64,000 nt of DNA. Origin: Atherix ibis. Its lineage: Eukaryota > Arthropoda > Insecta > Diptera > Athericidae. Made by a program: the position numbers and the translations under genes. The notes beneath the pieces are model-generated. The model was not told the origin of the DNA. It saw only the letters and a program-made list of their open reading frames with translations, and searched no databases. Positions 23,105-33,899 of the stretch are shown here, one piece after another; within the stretch, counting starts at the first letter, position 1, and each line of letters begins with the position of its first letter. The stretch is taken from positions 40,369,667 to 40,433,666 of the forward strand of contig OY282610.1 of the NCBI GenBank assembly GCA_958298945.1, written 5' to 3'.

Positions 23105-23452
23105 TATCATGTGGTTGATTATATTGCGTCCTCTCTTGAGCGAAAAGAGTACTATCCAGGAATGTTCCCTCCACATACTTTGTTATTTTAAAATCATATC
23201 TCTTTCAAGTAACAGTTTATACTGACCATTTAAAAATATCCTCTATCATAGCTGGTGTTCCTCAAGGTAGTATCACCGGTCCAATTCTATACCATATTTA
23301 TACCTTTGCTGATAAAAATCGCTTCCTGAAACCTACAAGTCCATATAAAAAATCTACAAGACTGGTTAACGAGGTTGAGACTAAAAGTAAATGAACAGAA
23401 GAGCGTACATATTACCTTTACCCTCTGCAAAATCCCCCTCCTATCCCTAATA
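23105..23452 (+). mobile_element. Jockey-like LINE RT fragment, left of nested mariner
   Basis: Plus-strand reading gives FFKSYLFQVTVYTDH, then IIAGVPQGSITGPILYHIYT (about 23245-23305), then a degenerate FADK, and in the next frame LQDWLTRLRLKVNEQKSVHI and TFTL. These are reverse-transcriptase motifs of the Jockey clade in the right order, with the segment between IYT and FADD deleted. The fragment is cut at 23452 by the mariner at 23453-24740. Confidence 0.8.
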
Positions 23453-24740
23453 AGAGGTCTGTTCAAAAAGTATCGCAAATTTTGTATTTTTTTTTCAAAA
23501 ATTATTTATTTATTCATGAATATCTATTTTGTCCCCTTCAAAGTAATCCCCACCAGATATTATACACTTATGCCAACGTTTTTTCCAATCCTCGAAGTAC
23601 TTTAGAAAATCATTTTTTGTGATCTTGGTCAGCTCATCCTTCCATGCCATCTTTATCTCCTTCATCGTATCGTAACGTTGTCCTTTCATGGGGCTCTTCA
23701 GTTTCCGGAACAAGAAAAAGTCACAGATGGCCAAATCTGGGGAATAACGGTGGCTGCGGCATCATTAGTGTGTTGTTTTTGGCCAAAAATGGCAAAAGCC
23801 AATTTTTATTCTTCCACAAATCCGGGTGTTTCTAGCGGATTGCTTCGGCAACTTGTGCATAACTTGCAGATAATATTCCTTATTGACCGTTCTACCCTGT
23901 GGCAAGATTGACCGTTCTACCCTGTGGTGATGATGCACCACGCCCCTGCAATCGAAGAAAACTGTAGGCAAAACCTTCACATTCGACCGAACTTGGCGCG
24001 CTTTTTTCGGTCTTTGCTCGTGCGGCAGCTTCCATTGGGATAATTGAGCTTTGGTTTCCACGTCTTAATCATAAACCCATAATTCGTCACCAATTATGAC
24101 TCTCTTGAGCAAATTTGGGTCGTCGCGGACAGAGTCCAACAGCTCCTTAGCAATGTTAATGCGATGCTCTTTTTGGTCTAAATTGAGCAATTATGGTACG
24201 AATTTCGCGGCGACCCGTCTTCCGAGCAAATCATTGGCACGAGGCAATCGATATGTTTAAGTCCTTAGCAATTTCTCTAACGGTGATTCGACGATTGGCC
24301 AATACTATTTTCTTCACTTCATCAATGTTTTCGTCTGTTTTTGAAGTGCTCGGGCGTCCGGTACGCTTTTCGTCGTGCACATTTTCTCGGCCCTCTGAGA
24401 AAATTTTGTACCACCGATAAACGTTGCTTCGGTTCAAGGTAGCTTCACCATATGCCACAGTCAAAATTCGGAATCTGTCCGCACAATTATTTTTGTTTTT
24501 TCACACAAAATTTGATACAGTTTCTTTGATCAATTTTTTGGAATGGGCAAAAATCAAAGACGAGCCAAAACACGTGCAAGCAGAGCAGCTGTCAAAAATT
24601 AACTTGAACATTCAAAATGGCCGAACTTGTCGGCATAAGTGAGAGACATGCGTACCAACATAACGCCACAAAAAATCGAAAATCGAATGCACATAACTCG
24701 CGAAAATTCAAAATTCGCGATACTTTTTGAGCAGACCTCG
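23453..24740 (-). mobile_element. Mariner, full-length (1288 bp), inactive
   Basis: The element lies in minus orientation with a TA at each side; its ends read AGGTCTGTTCAAAAAGTATCG and CGATACTTTTTGAGCAGACCTCG-type termini (left end one base degraded). It belongs to the same family as the 11493 and 13341 copies, but is the only one with a complete length including the HTH region. It is inserted in a Jockey region. The transposase is broken (next entry). Confidence 0.93.
23510..24500 (-). pseudogene. Mariner transposase lacking second catalytic Asp
   Basis: Minus-strand pieces in order: the N-terminal HTH and linker (24464-24231: AYGEATLNRSNVYRWYKIFS, then GRPSTSKTDENIDEV, VREIAKDLNISIAS); the catalytic core (24061-23765: SQWKLPHEQRPKKARQVRSN, VLPTVFFDCRGVVHH, TVNKEYYLQVMHK, ARNTRICGR); and the C-terminus (23734-23510: MAICDFFLFRKLKSPMKGQR...FEDWKKRWHKCIISGGDYFEGD). 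The segment encoding HHDNAPAHxxLLVREF is deleted, joining KIGFCHF to WPKTTH. A 21 bp piece is duplicated at 23882-23902 and 23907-23927 (period 25). The first Asp site is altered (GDELW with a frame change). Confidence 0.88.
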
Positions 24741-25300
24741 TATATTCACTCCCTTTCCCAGCATCTATCATCCTTTAACCTTTATAAACCAATAACATAT
24801 TGTATATGCTGACAATATTTTTATATTTGTATCTGGTACTGATCTTCAATATCAAACTAATAACGCTATCCGTAACATCAACACTTGAACATACCTCGTA
24901 TACCTTAATGGCTACATTATTTCATCAAAAGGCAAAGTACGCTACCTGAGACTAAACCTAGACAAACGACTTACTTGGAATACTCATACGACGTTAAAAA
25001 CATTTGAACTTAACAGACGTTACCGATTATTTCTTAGACTACTAGACAACCGACCAAAACTTTTGGAGGATCCAAAATCCTCTAAAAAATCGTTGATACC
25101 CCGTTCTATGTTCGTAACAAAGTTATTCACCATAACCTAAATGTTCCTTTCGTTCATGATTTGTGCATCACTCGTTATAAAAAGTTTCATTCCCGACTAT
25201 TCCATCACTTTAATCCTCTCATTAAAAAGCTTTCCTCTGTCACAATAATTTTAATTAAACTAAAATCTTCTTATTAAAAAGCTTTCCTCTATTTTTACAT
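24741..25300 (+). mobile_element. Jockey-like LINE RT fragment, right of nested mariner
   Basis: The plus strand has the RT active-site box as VYADNIFIFVSGTDLQYQ and TNNAIRNINT (about 24802-24890; YADD changed to YADN), then, after a deletion, YLNGYIISSKGKVRYLRLNL and DKRLTWNTHTTLK to about 25020. A C-terminal LNVPFVHDLCITRYKKFHSR and LFHHFNPLIK follows at about 25138-25225. Because YADN lies upstream of motifs already present left of the mariner, the two flanks are not one simple interrupted copy: either two truncated Jockey copies adjoin or the locus was rearranged. Confidence 0.75.
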
Positions 25301-26559
25301 AATAAATTAAATATAATTAAAATTTTTCGATAATATAATATATTAAAGCCAAGAAATATTTATAAAACTAGTTTAATTTTTATTGCAATAAAAAGTAAAA
25401 TATTTCATAAAAACTAGCTAAAATTTTTATTTATGGTACAAAGCAATTGACTTTTACTATAGTTTAAAAGGAAACAGGAGTCAGAACAAAAATTTTTGAA
25501 TTAAAAATTCCACTTAAAATAAAAACTATTTTACAGGAAAATTTTCAGAAAGATATAATATACCTTATGCAACTGGGCCCAACTATCGATAAAGCCTAGT
25601 TCGAAAAATTGCAGTAATTGATTTATGGAGTAGCCCTTTTATATAGTAAAGCTTTGACGCTTCTTTCTAACTAAATTAAATTTCTGGAATATTTTTTTCA
25701 TGATTCATTTTAACTTTTAATACCTTAGAGCTAAATAGTATGCTAGCATGTACCTTTGAATGTGAGTACATAGGTCGATAAATGTTCGAGCACGTAGGCG
25801 TTACTATTCGTAATTAACCTTGAAGCAACTTTTTCCGTGTAAAATGTCCTTTTAAAAAATATCTGTAACCTTCGTATATATTCTCCTTTACATTTTGAAT
25901 ATTCTCTTCCTACTCATATAAGCACTAAATATTTGCATATCTAGAATACTATGGACATTATTGCCTCCCTCACAATATGGAACATAAATCCAGCAAATAG
26001 AAATTGTTACACTTTAATATAGTCATTGAAGATTTTAATAATTGCTAATTAAATTTAATTATGAAAATAAATAAGCTAATAGGACAAACTTTTAAATATC
26101 TTAAAAAAGTGAACGGAAGAATATGACAAAATCAATGAATACAAAGAAAAACTTAATAAGGGCTTTTTATCAGTAAATGATGACATATTTGCAGATTGTA
26201 ATTTTTCTTGGGTCGACTCGGATTTGGGTAATTAAAAATTTTCCCAAATTAATACATTTCAATATTTTTATTTCATCAAAGAAACTCAATTTGCCCAATT
26301 AATTTTTAATATGTTAACAACTGCCGTGCCACGTAATAATTATGTAGTAACATATCACTTCTTTATATCGTCAAGTAGAAGACTAGCTATTGTGATAATC
26401 CTGATACTAAAAAAAAAATTAAGATATTTTCTTAAATAGTCTAAAATTTATTTCATTGCTCAGATGTCTCTTTTTGCAACATACCCAAGACCTCAAAGTA
26501 TCTAAAACAGATGCTTTTTTTGAATTTTTCAAATATTATAATAATAAGTTAAGCTCAAA
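25301..26559. other. AT-rich spacer
   Basis: About 1.25 kb with no recognisable feature. Confidence 0.45.
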
Positions 26560-28700
26560 ATATGCTCGTAAATGAGCACAATTTTTTTTCCGTTGTCACC
26601 TGATCACAATCCAAGGGACTTTGTCATGTAGAACATTTTAAAGAGCAACGTATATAATAAAAAATATCCATAAATGGGACAAAATTACACAAAGTGTCAG
26701 TCGAGCTTCTTGTAATACGTTCACCAATATATTGGACACAGTGATTCTACACATATTCAGAAACGATCATATTTGAAGATTTTATTGTTGTCATTTTGAA
26801 AGTAAAATTAAATAAATATATTTAATATTTCCAGAGATAATTGAATTTTAAGGTGTTTACTTCAATTAAAATATTTTCAAGAACAAACAAAGTGCTATAA
26901 TGGCTTCGAAAGGAAATTGACATATTGAACCAGTTTATGTGAGCATAATGCCCTCATAAAAATCATTTATTTATTAATATTATTATAAAATGAAGAGTTT
27001 TTTTTTTGCTGACACATGAGCTCAATTTGCATATTTCAAAAGTTTATAACTAAACAAAACTTTTTGAGTAAAACTGTTAATAAAAAGTTTTAGGAATTTC
27101 AATCCTAAATTATATGTACAGCCGGAAATTTTAAGGCTCATCATAAATAAATATTAACATATAAATTATTCTATTTATTAATCATATAATTTAACATGCT
27201 ACATTTTAAAGAATAGCCAAGGTCCTTTAATGGGTCCATAAGGAAATTGACATAATAACCTAGTTTCTGTGATCTCATATGAATATATTGTTCATTAACT
27301 GTATTAAAAGTTCAATATATTTATTTATTTTATGATATAACAGTTGAGTTAAAAATGTGCTCACGACTGAGCAAAAATATATTTAAGAAATTGAAATCAA
27401 AAATCGTATTTGCAGAATATAATTTTGAGGCTCATCATAAGCCAATATTAACCTGTATGGTATTCTATTAAATAAAAAATTGACCTTAGACAAACAAGGC
27501 CCTTTAATGGGACAAAAGAAAAATGAAATACAAATTCTATTTTTTATGAGCACAATTAACTCATATGAATATTTTGTTTATTCATTACATTATAAGTTAA
27601 ATATATTTATTTATTTGTTGACATAACAGTAAACTTAAAAAGGTGCTCATTATTACCTGTAGAGTATTTTATCAATTAAACACTTTTACCTACTATATTT
27701 TTGGAAGCAAATAAGGTCCTATAAAGGGTTCAAAAGAAATTATTATGAGTACTTTTCTTTAATGAGCAAAATTAACTCATATGAATATTTTGTTTATTCA
27801 TTATATCATAAGTTTAATATATTTATTTATTTTATGATATAATAGTTAACCTAAAAATGTGCTCATGACTGAGCAAAAATTCTAATAATGAATTTGATTA
27901 ATTGAAATCAGAAATTATATTTTTAGCAGACAATTTTGATGCTTATTATAAAGCAATATTGACCTGTAGAGTATTTTATCAATTAAACACTTTTACCTAC
28001 TACATTTTTGGCAGCAAATAAGGTCTTATGATGGGTTCAAAAGAACCCATTATTATGAGTACTCCTTTTTATTTATCTCATATAAATATTTTGTTTATTA
28101 ATTTGATTTTAAGTTCAATATATATATTTGTCTGCTGATATAACAGTTAAGTTAAAAATATGCTCGTAACTGAGCAAAATTTTTTGAATAAAACTTTTAA
28201 TAATGAATTCGATTAATTGAAATCGGAAATTTTATTTTCAACAGGGAATTTTGAGGTTTATAATTGATATGTGAGGTACTTGATTAGATATACGTTCTCA
28301 CCTGCTTTCTTTAAGAAAAAAACAAGGTCCTATAATGAATGCAGAAAAGAATATAAATTCGATTAGAGATTAGATATAACTTAAGAGTTCAATTTCAAAT
28401 ATATTAATAACTGAGTAAAAACGTTTGATAATAAATTTGATAAGCTATGATACGGAAATTTGGAGGCTCATCTTTGATTTTTGAGGTAATTTATTATCTA
28501 TACATTCTCACCTGGTGTGTTTCAATTTTTTTGATTTATTATAGAACCTGCTTTATATGGTAATTTTTTTAAATAGAAATTTATTGATTAAGTTTAATTC
28601 CAAATTTGAGAGATTTTGTTAAAAGTACACTTATAACTAAGCAAAAAAATATATTTGAATGAAAATCTGCTCATAATCGAGCAAAATTTTTTATTATAAA
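26560..28700. repeat. Degraded ~300 bp satellite with TGCTCA...TGAGCA box
   Basis: Diverged units are marked by AAGGTCCTATAATGGGTTCA-like blocks at about 27219, 27496, 27713, 28020 and 28323, with an earlier relative near 26886. Each unit has a TATTTATTTATTTTATGATATA block and an AAAATGTGCTCACGACTGAG + CAAAAAT block (near 27355, 27855, 28160; weaker near 26575, 27640, 28670). Spacing varies from 217 to 307 bases, so unit deletions have occurred. No coding content. Confidence 0.75.
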
Positions 28701-28964
28701 ATTCTATATAATGAAGGTCTCTGTATTCAAAACTGATGAAAATTTTAGAAAGTTATATTTGATATTTTATTATCTGCTGGCAAATGGAAATAAGATACTC
28801 CAAACCAATATGCACTAACTAGTCAATACTAATCGTATTGGTATCAGAATAATAATCAATTATTTTAAATAATTTAAAGAAAACAATTTTACTTATAAAG
28901 TGGAAATACTACTTAAGTATAAAAACAAAATACTTAACGATCTGGAATGTACAAATATATAAGT

Positions 28965-29270
28965 ATCGTGTGTGTATGCTGTGAAGAAAAAAAATATGAT
29001 GGAAAGGGTAATCCTTTTCAATCTTTTCATTTTTACTTTTATATTTTCGCTTTTATATTTTTGCTTTTATATTTTCGCTCATCACATCGAAGAGAGAAAA
29101 TATCAGTGACCCAGTGTATATAAAAGTACAAGTACAACTAGTTCAGTGTGAAGTGTAATGCTGCCGGTGTAGATGCAGATATTCCTGAGATTCTGAGGTC
29201 TGAGCCGAACTTTTCATTACTTTACAGTGTTAAAATAAACACTTAGGATTGAAGGATTACCCTTGACCTG
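28965..29270 (+). mobile_element. Possible solo LTR or isolated promoter block
   Basis: A compact block has a TATA box (TATATAAAAG, 29117-29126), an arthropod-type initiator TTCAGT with its A at 29145 (28 bases downstream), and an AATAAA at 29234-29239. Upstream, four short repeats of CTTTTATATTTTCG-like sequence lie at about 29033-29090. This order of U3-like, R-like and U5-like parts is what a solo LTR looks like. I cannot fix the ends or a target duplication, and no internal retroelement domain is nearby. A promoter of an unseen transcript is the alternative. Confidence 0.4.
29117..29145 (+). promoter_or_regulatory. TATA box plus initiator
   Basis: TATATAAAAG at 29117 and TTCAGTGTG with the presumed start A at 29145. 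The 28-base spacing is the usual one for RNA polymerase II core promoters in arthropods. Function is inferred. Confidence 0.45.
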
Positions 29271-29763
29271 ATGACATGGAAAAGACTTATCATCCAACTA
29301 CTACAAATGCATCCGAATATATGTGAATTTGTACGTTTTGCTCTTTTAATCCTTTAGATACCCTACACCATCATAGCTTTTTCTCACCATAATTAATCTA
29401 TTTGATAATTTTGTATCATTCTTTAAAAATCATACAAATATTCACCTTTTTCTGTATAATGATTGGGATGTAATTTACTCATAAAACTGAAAAAATATAT
29501 TCTTTGTTAGTTTTAAAATATTTTTTTTTTTTTTTTTTTTTGCTAAAAAGTATATTTTTAAAAAAAGTAAACCGTATCAAATTGAAAAGATTCGTAATAA
29601 AAGAAATTGAAATTGGTTAAAAATTAAATTTATCATATTCGAAAAGAAAAAATTAAAAAATAAATTTACCAATCATCCTGTATTACAGGATGAATAAGTT
29701 CAAAATATGAATGAGTTCAAAATATGCAGAAAAATTTAAGGTTCTTATGAATACCGTTTAGTA
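29271..29763. other. AT-rich spacer with long T run
   Basis: Contains an uninterrupted run of about 22 T near 29520-29542; nothing else recognised. Confidence 0.5.
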
Positions 29764-31032
29764 CGAGGGTCCTTCAATAAGTCCTTAGAAAAAGATGGAA
29801 AAAAATTGTTTTTTTTAAAAAAAAAATTTTATTTTTCAACATAATCTCCTTTTAGCTCTATACACTTTTCCAAAAATTTTATCCCGTCCAAAAAATAGGA
29901 TTTCGGAAGTTCTGCAAAATACTCATCCGTTTGAGCAATGACGTCCTTGTTGGAAGTGAACCGTCATCCGCCAAGCCATTTCTTCAGATTCACTCGGGGC
30001 CAAATCTGGTGAATAAGCGGGATGCTGCAACAATTCCTTTCTCAATTCCACAATTTTGGCCATGGAAACAGCGCAGGTGTATACACGCGCATTGTCCTGA
30101 TGCAAGAGGATTTTTTTCTTCTTCAGATGGGGGCGTTTCTCTTTGATTTCCTCGCTCAACCGTTGTAATAACGACGCGTAATACGCTCCTGTTATTGTTT
30201 TTCCTTTTTCCAAGTAGTCGATAAAAATGATGCCCTGCGAATCCCAAAAGACCGTGGCCATCACCTTGCCGGCCGATGGCACAGTTTTTGCCTTCTTCGG
30301 AGCCCGTTCACCCTTGAAAATCCACTGTGATGACTGTTTCTTCGTTTCTGGAGTGTAGTAGTGTATCCAGACATTGACATATCGATGAAGGAATTCGGCA
30401 GGATTGCGATGAAAGAGTGCCAACATAGCTTCAGAGTCCACTACACGATTGCGCTTATTCTCCTCTGAGAGCAAACGCGGCACCCATCTTGCCGAAATTT
30501 TTTTCACAGACAATTTTTCATGCAAAATTGAAGCGACTGTACCTTGTGATATGCCCGTGGCCTCAACTAATTCGCGGACTTTAATTCGCCGATCGCTCAA
30601 AATCAGATCGTGGATTTTGTCGATGATTTTAGGAGTAGACACCTCAACTGGGTGTCCTGAACGATGTTCATCTTTTGTGGATGAACGACCACGTTTAAAT
30701 TCATTCACCCAATTGTAAACCGTCGCAAACACAGGTGCAGATGTGCCATGAACTGCATCTAACTCGGCTTTGATTTCTTTCGGCTTTCGGGCTTAAGCCT
30801 TTCAAATGGAGATGTTTGATGACAGCCCTAAACTCGCTTTTTTCCATTGTTATGCACAGATAAATGTCGTTAACTTTAATCGACGATAGAAATTGACCTA
30901 CGCTATGGATCGAGCTGAAATTTTGACAGCTTTCCTGTCGATAATGCTACTTGCAAAAAAAAAAAAAAATCTTTTACCGACACTACGAGCGCAATTTCTC
31001 GGATTTTCTAAGAACTTATTGAACGACCCTCG
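29764..31032 (-). mobile_element. Mariner, second copy of the 21868 family
   Basis: TA-flanked, ends CGAGGGTCCTTCAATAAG and CTTATTGAACGACCCTCG, 1269 bp, minus orientation. Body and ends are highly similar to the copy at 21868-23101, and both share the same in-frame TGA in the C-terminal WLGG*RF motif. Confidence 0.95.
29829..30847 (-). pseudogene. Mariner transposase pseudogene
   Basis: The ATG at 30847 begins MEKSEFRAVIKHLHLKGLSP. A 7-base insertion (duplicated AGCCGAA) then shifts the frame. The main open part 30732-29923 (269 codons) holds NWVNEFKRGRSSTKDEHRSG, KVRELVEATGISQGTVASIL, RWVPRLL, the second catalytic Asp in LHQDNARVYT, and AYSPDLAPS. The first Asp is gone: nine bases covering PxDET are missing so that RYV joins VWIHYYTPE. 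A 17-base deletion at the third Asp turns APSDY into APSESEE and shifts the frame. C-terminal residues to GDYVEK follow in another frame, ending at 29829. Confidence 0.9.
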
Positions 31033-32539
31033 TATTTCAAAATATTCGAAGGTCTTTAATTACTAAAATTATGTGCATCTGTACGGACGAATACAAATAT
31101 GCATCCTTTTTTGTATGTTCATACATTTTCTTTAAAATATAATTTATAGGAAAATGTAAAAATAATCTTATTTTAATGTAAGAAAAAAACTGATGTGGAA
31201 AAAAAAACAATTTATTAACTGTGACTAGCTCAGTTTTATTATTTAATATTCTTGAGGCGTAATTCATAATCGTATCAAAAACATACGACTATGAACAACT
31301 TTCCTTCTGAATCATATATGTAGAATTCAATTTCGTTTAACTTATAAGCAAGTATTAAAAGAAAATACTTTTTCGGATATGTTGAATTTTCCCTTTATAT
31401 TAAAAGAAAATACTTTCCCAAGAAAATTCACAAAATTCCTTTAGAAAATTTCCATACTTTACATTTAAAAATACGATCTAACAATTTATTTAAATGCAAG
31501 TATTTTTCCAAATTGGATTAAACTTTAAAAAAAAACAAAATTCCACGAACTTATAGATATTGTATCATATTAAAATTTTTTTTTAAATAATAAAAAAATC
31601 AAAACATGTTTTTAAGAAAAAATAATAAAATTAAATATTCCAAAAAACAACAACAAAAAAAACACATAAACTACAAAGTATAAAGAAAGGAACTGATAAG
31701 TACTAATTCTATAAAATGTCAGCACTTTTATGATTCTAAAATCATCGACATGCGAAAATCCTTTGACGTCAATTTGTTTGTACAAATCATTCCTTAAGAT
31801 TTATTCAACAGTTTTAAGTCAGCCATAAAATACTTAGCAGTCAGCCATAAAAGAAGAAAGTTGTAATAGCTCTTTAAATATACTTTTTTTTTTAGAAATG
31901 ATATATGTGGGAATTTTATTATTATATCAACAAGAACAAAAAATAAGTCACTTCAAAAAATATTCTACCTAATTTTTAAAGAAAGCGTCATATTTTCATA
32001 ATATAAGCGAGCGTACAATCTGTTTTCGTTTTTATTTGATATTTATTATTTTCTCTTTAAAATAACTGAATTTGAACAGTTTTTTGTTATTGCTTTTTTA
32101 CTGAGTAAATATTTGGTTAACTTTCAATTTTGGTAATTTTTGATTTGAATATATTTTTCTACCATAAATAAGCTTATTTAAGAACGTTTCTTATTAGGCA
32201 AATTTATTTTAGGATTGCGATTGAAATAATTGTGGTAGGTTAATGATAGGCAAAATTGCTCTTAAAACCTTTGAAATTATTACAGTCGAATAAAAATGTA
32301 GACAAGCGTAAATTTAAAATTAAAATTCAATATTTCAAATCAAATAATATTCGGCATTGAATTTTATTACAGTCACTTTTAGTACCCTGGCAATACTGTT
32401 CAGGGTATATGAAAAGAGGCATAAAAGTATTGCTTCCTCTATTTAGCTTACATATTAGTCCCTTCTAGAGGTGCACTATAAGTTACAACAACTTCCGGTT
32501 ACTATGCGATCTAATAGCGCATGATAAGTGAATCAAGGA
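31033..32539. other. AT-rich spacer
   Basis: No gene seen. A more complex patch around 32380-32540 has no motif I can name. Confidence 0.4.
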
Positions 32540-33710
32540 AACCGAAAAAGTTCACCAAATTATCTTAAAGATCGTGAAGATTTATGTGAAGCTTGGAGTT
32601 TGCTTTACAAAAAGTTATAGTCCTTATTAAAAGCACAAGTGCCTCGGTGGCTTAAAGGCTTTTTTGAAGGGCCGAGAAGCAATGGAAGACAAATCTAGCT
32701 GATGGAGGTCAGAATATCAAAATACTTATGACAATGTGAAATGAGTGAGAGCTTTTGTGGAGATTTGTGTCTCCTGGAAAAATGGTCAACCATGTTTTTT
32801 ATAAAGCACTCCTTGGAAGGTTCAGAAAAAGAGTTTTTTTGCGTCAGCTCAGATAACGCAGACACTTGGATGCGTCACCATGACAATGCCAGGTGTCACG
32901 AGAACATTCGCATCAATGAGTTTTTGTCAAAGAAGGGATTCTTGTAGTTTCACATGCTTCACCATGACAACGCCAGGTGTCACGAGGATATCCTCATCAA
33001 TGAGTTTTTGTCAAAGAAGGGATTCTTGCAGTTTCGCATGCTTTACCATGACAATGCCAGGTGTCACGAGGATATCCTCATCAATGAGTTTTTGTCAAAG
33101 AAGGGATTCTTGTAGTTTACCATACTTCACCATGACAACGCCAGGTGTCACGAGGATATCCTCATCAATGAGTTTTTGTCAAACAAGGTATTCTTGCAGT
33201 TTCGCATGCTTTACCATGACAACGCCAGGTGTCACGAGGATATCCTCATCAATGAGTTTTTGTCAAAGAAGGTATTCTTGCAGTTTCGCATGCTTCACCA
33301 TGACAACGCCAGGTGTTACAAGGATATCCCCATCAAGGAGTTGTTGTCGAAGAGGGGATTCTTGCAGTTCCCCATGTTTCACCATGACAACGCCCGGTGT
33401 CACGAGGATATCCTCATCAATGAGTTTTTGTCAAAAATGGGATTCTTTCACTTCGCCATGCTTTACCATGACAATGCCAGGTGTCACGAGGATATCCTCT
33501 TCAATGAGTTTTTGTCAAAGAAGGTATTCTTGCAGTTTCGCACGCTTCACCATGACAGTACCAGGTGTCACGAGAACATTCGCATCAATAAGTTTTTGTC
33601 AAAGAAGGGATTCTTGCAGTTCCCCATGCTTCGCCATGACAATGCCAGGTGTTACAAGGATATCCCCATCAAGGAGTTGTTGTCGAAGAAGGGATTTAGT
33701 ATCTTTTTAA
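32540..33710 (+). mobile_element. Mariner relic carrying an expanded catalytic-core array
   Basis: Upstream of the 84 bp array the plus strand contains mariner N-terminal motifs in shifting frames: KIYVKLGVCF (about 32575-32605), GLKAFLKGREAMEDKSS (about 32645-32695; cf. the family motif FxxGREAxEDxxRSGRP), then VEICVSWKNGQP / GKMVNHVFYKALLGRFRKRV (about 32758-32840). SDNADTWMRHHDNARCH (about 32850-32896) then leads directly into the array. The third catalytic Asp region (YSPDLSPCDFF) and C-terminus are absent after the array. Upstream similarity to the relic at 20830-21160 indicates one family. Confidence 0.75.
32880..33700 (+). repeat. 84 bp tandem array, ten units, from mariner HHDN motif
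   Basis: Units begin with ATGACA at 32880, 32964, 33048, 33132, 33216, 33300, 33384, 33468, 33552 and 33636: ten units, every step exactly 84 bases (28 codons), the last one truncated at about 33699. In one frame each unit encodes HHDNARCHEDILINEFLSKK + GFLQFRML, the mariner block around the second catalytic Asp; this frame has stops only in units 1 and 3 (CTTGTAG). A second frame (MTMPGVTRIS...) is open for all ten units (32880-33710, 276 codons). Units 1 and 9 share one variant (GAACATTCGCATC), and units 6 and 10 another (TTACAAGGATATCCCC, GAGTTGTTGTCG). Translation is not indicated. Confidence 0.97.
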
Positions 33711-33899
33711 AGAAAAGTTGCTATATTCAAAAATGGGCTACCATTTTTATTTTTTTTAGTTTATTCTTTTTGAAATAATTTTTTTTTCTCTATCATTTTA
33801 GGCAACGGCGTCTTTTCTCTTTAAAATCATATATTTTATATCTTTTGAATAGCACCTCCTTTCTAACGTTGAGGAAAAAACAGGAATTTTTTTTTTAAA

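Noticed and set aside
32880..33710. 276-codon repeat protein (MTMPGVTRIS frame) as a real gene
   Set aside because: The frame is open only because the 84 bp unit is a multiple of three and lacks stops; mariner homology lies in another frame, and no promoter, splice context or codon pattern supports it.
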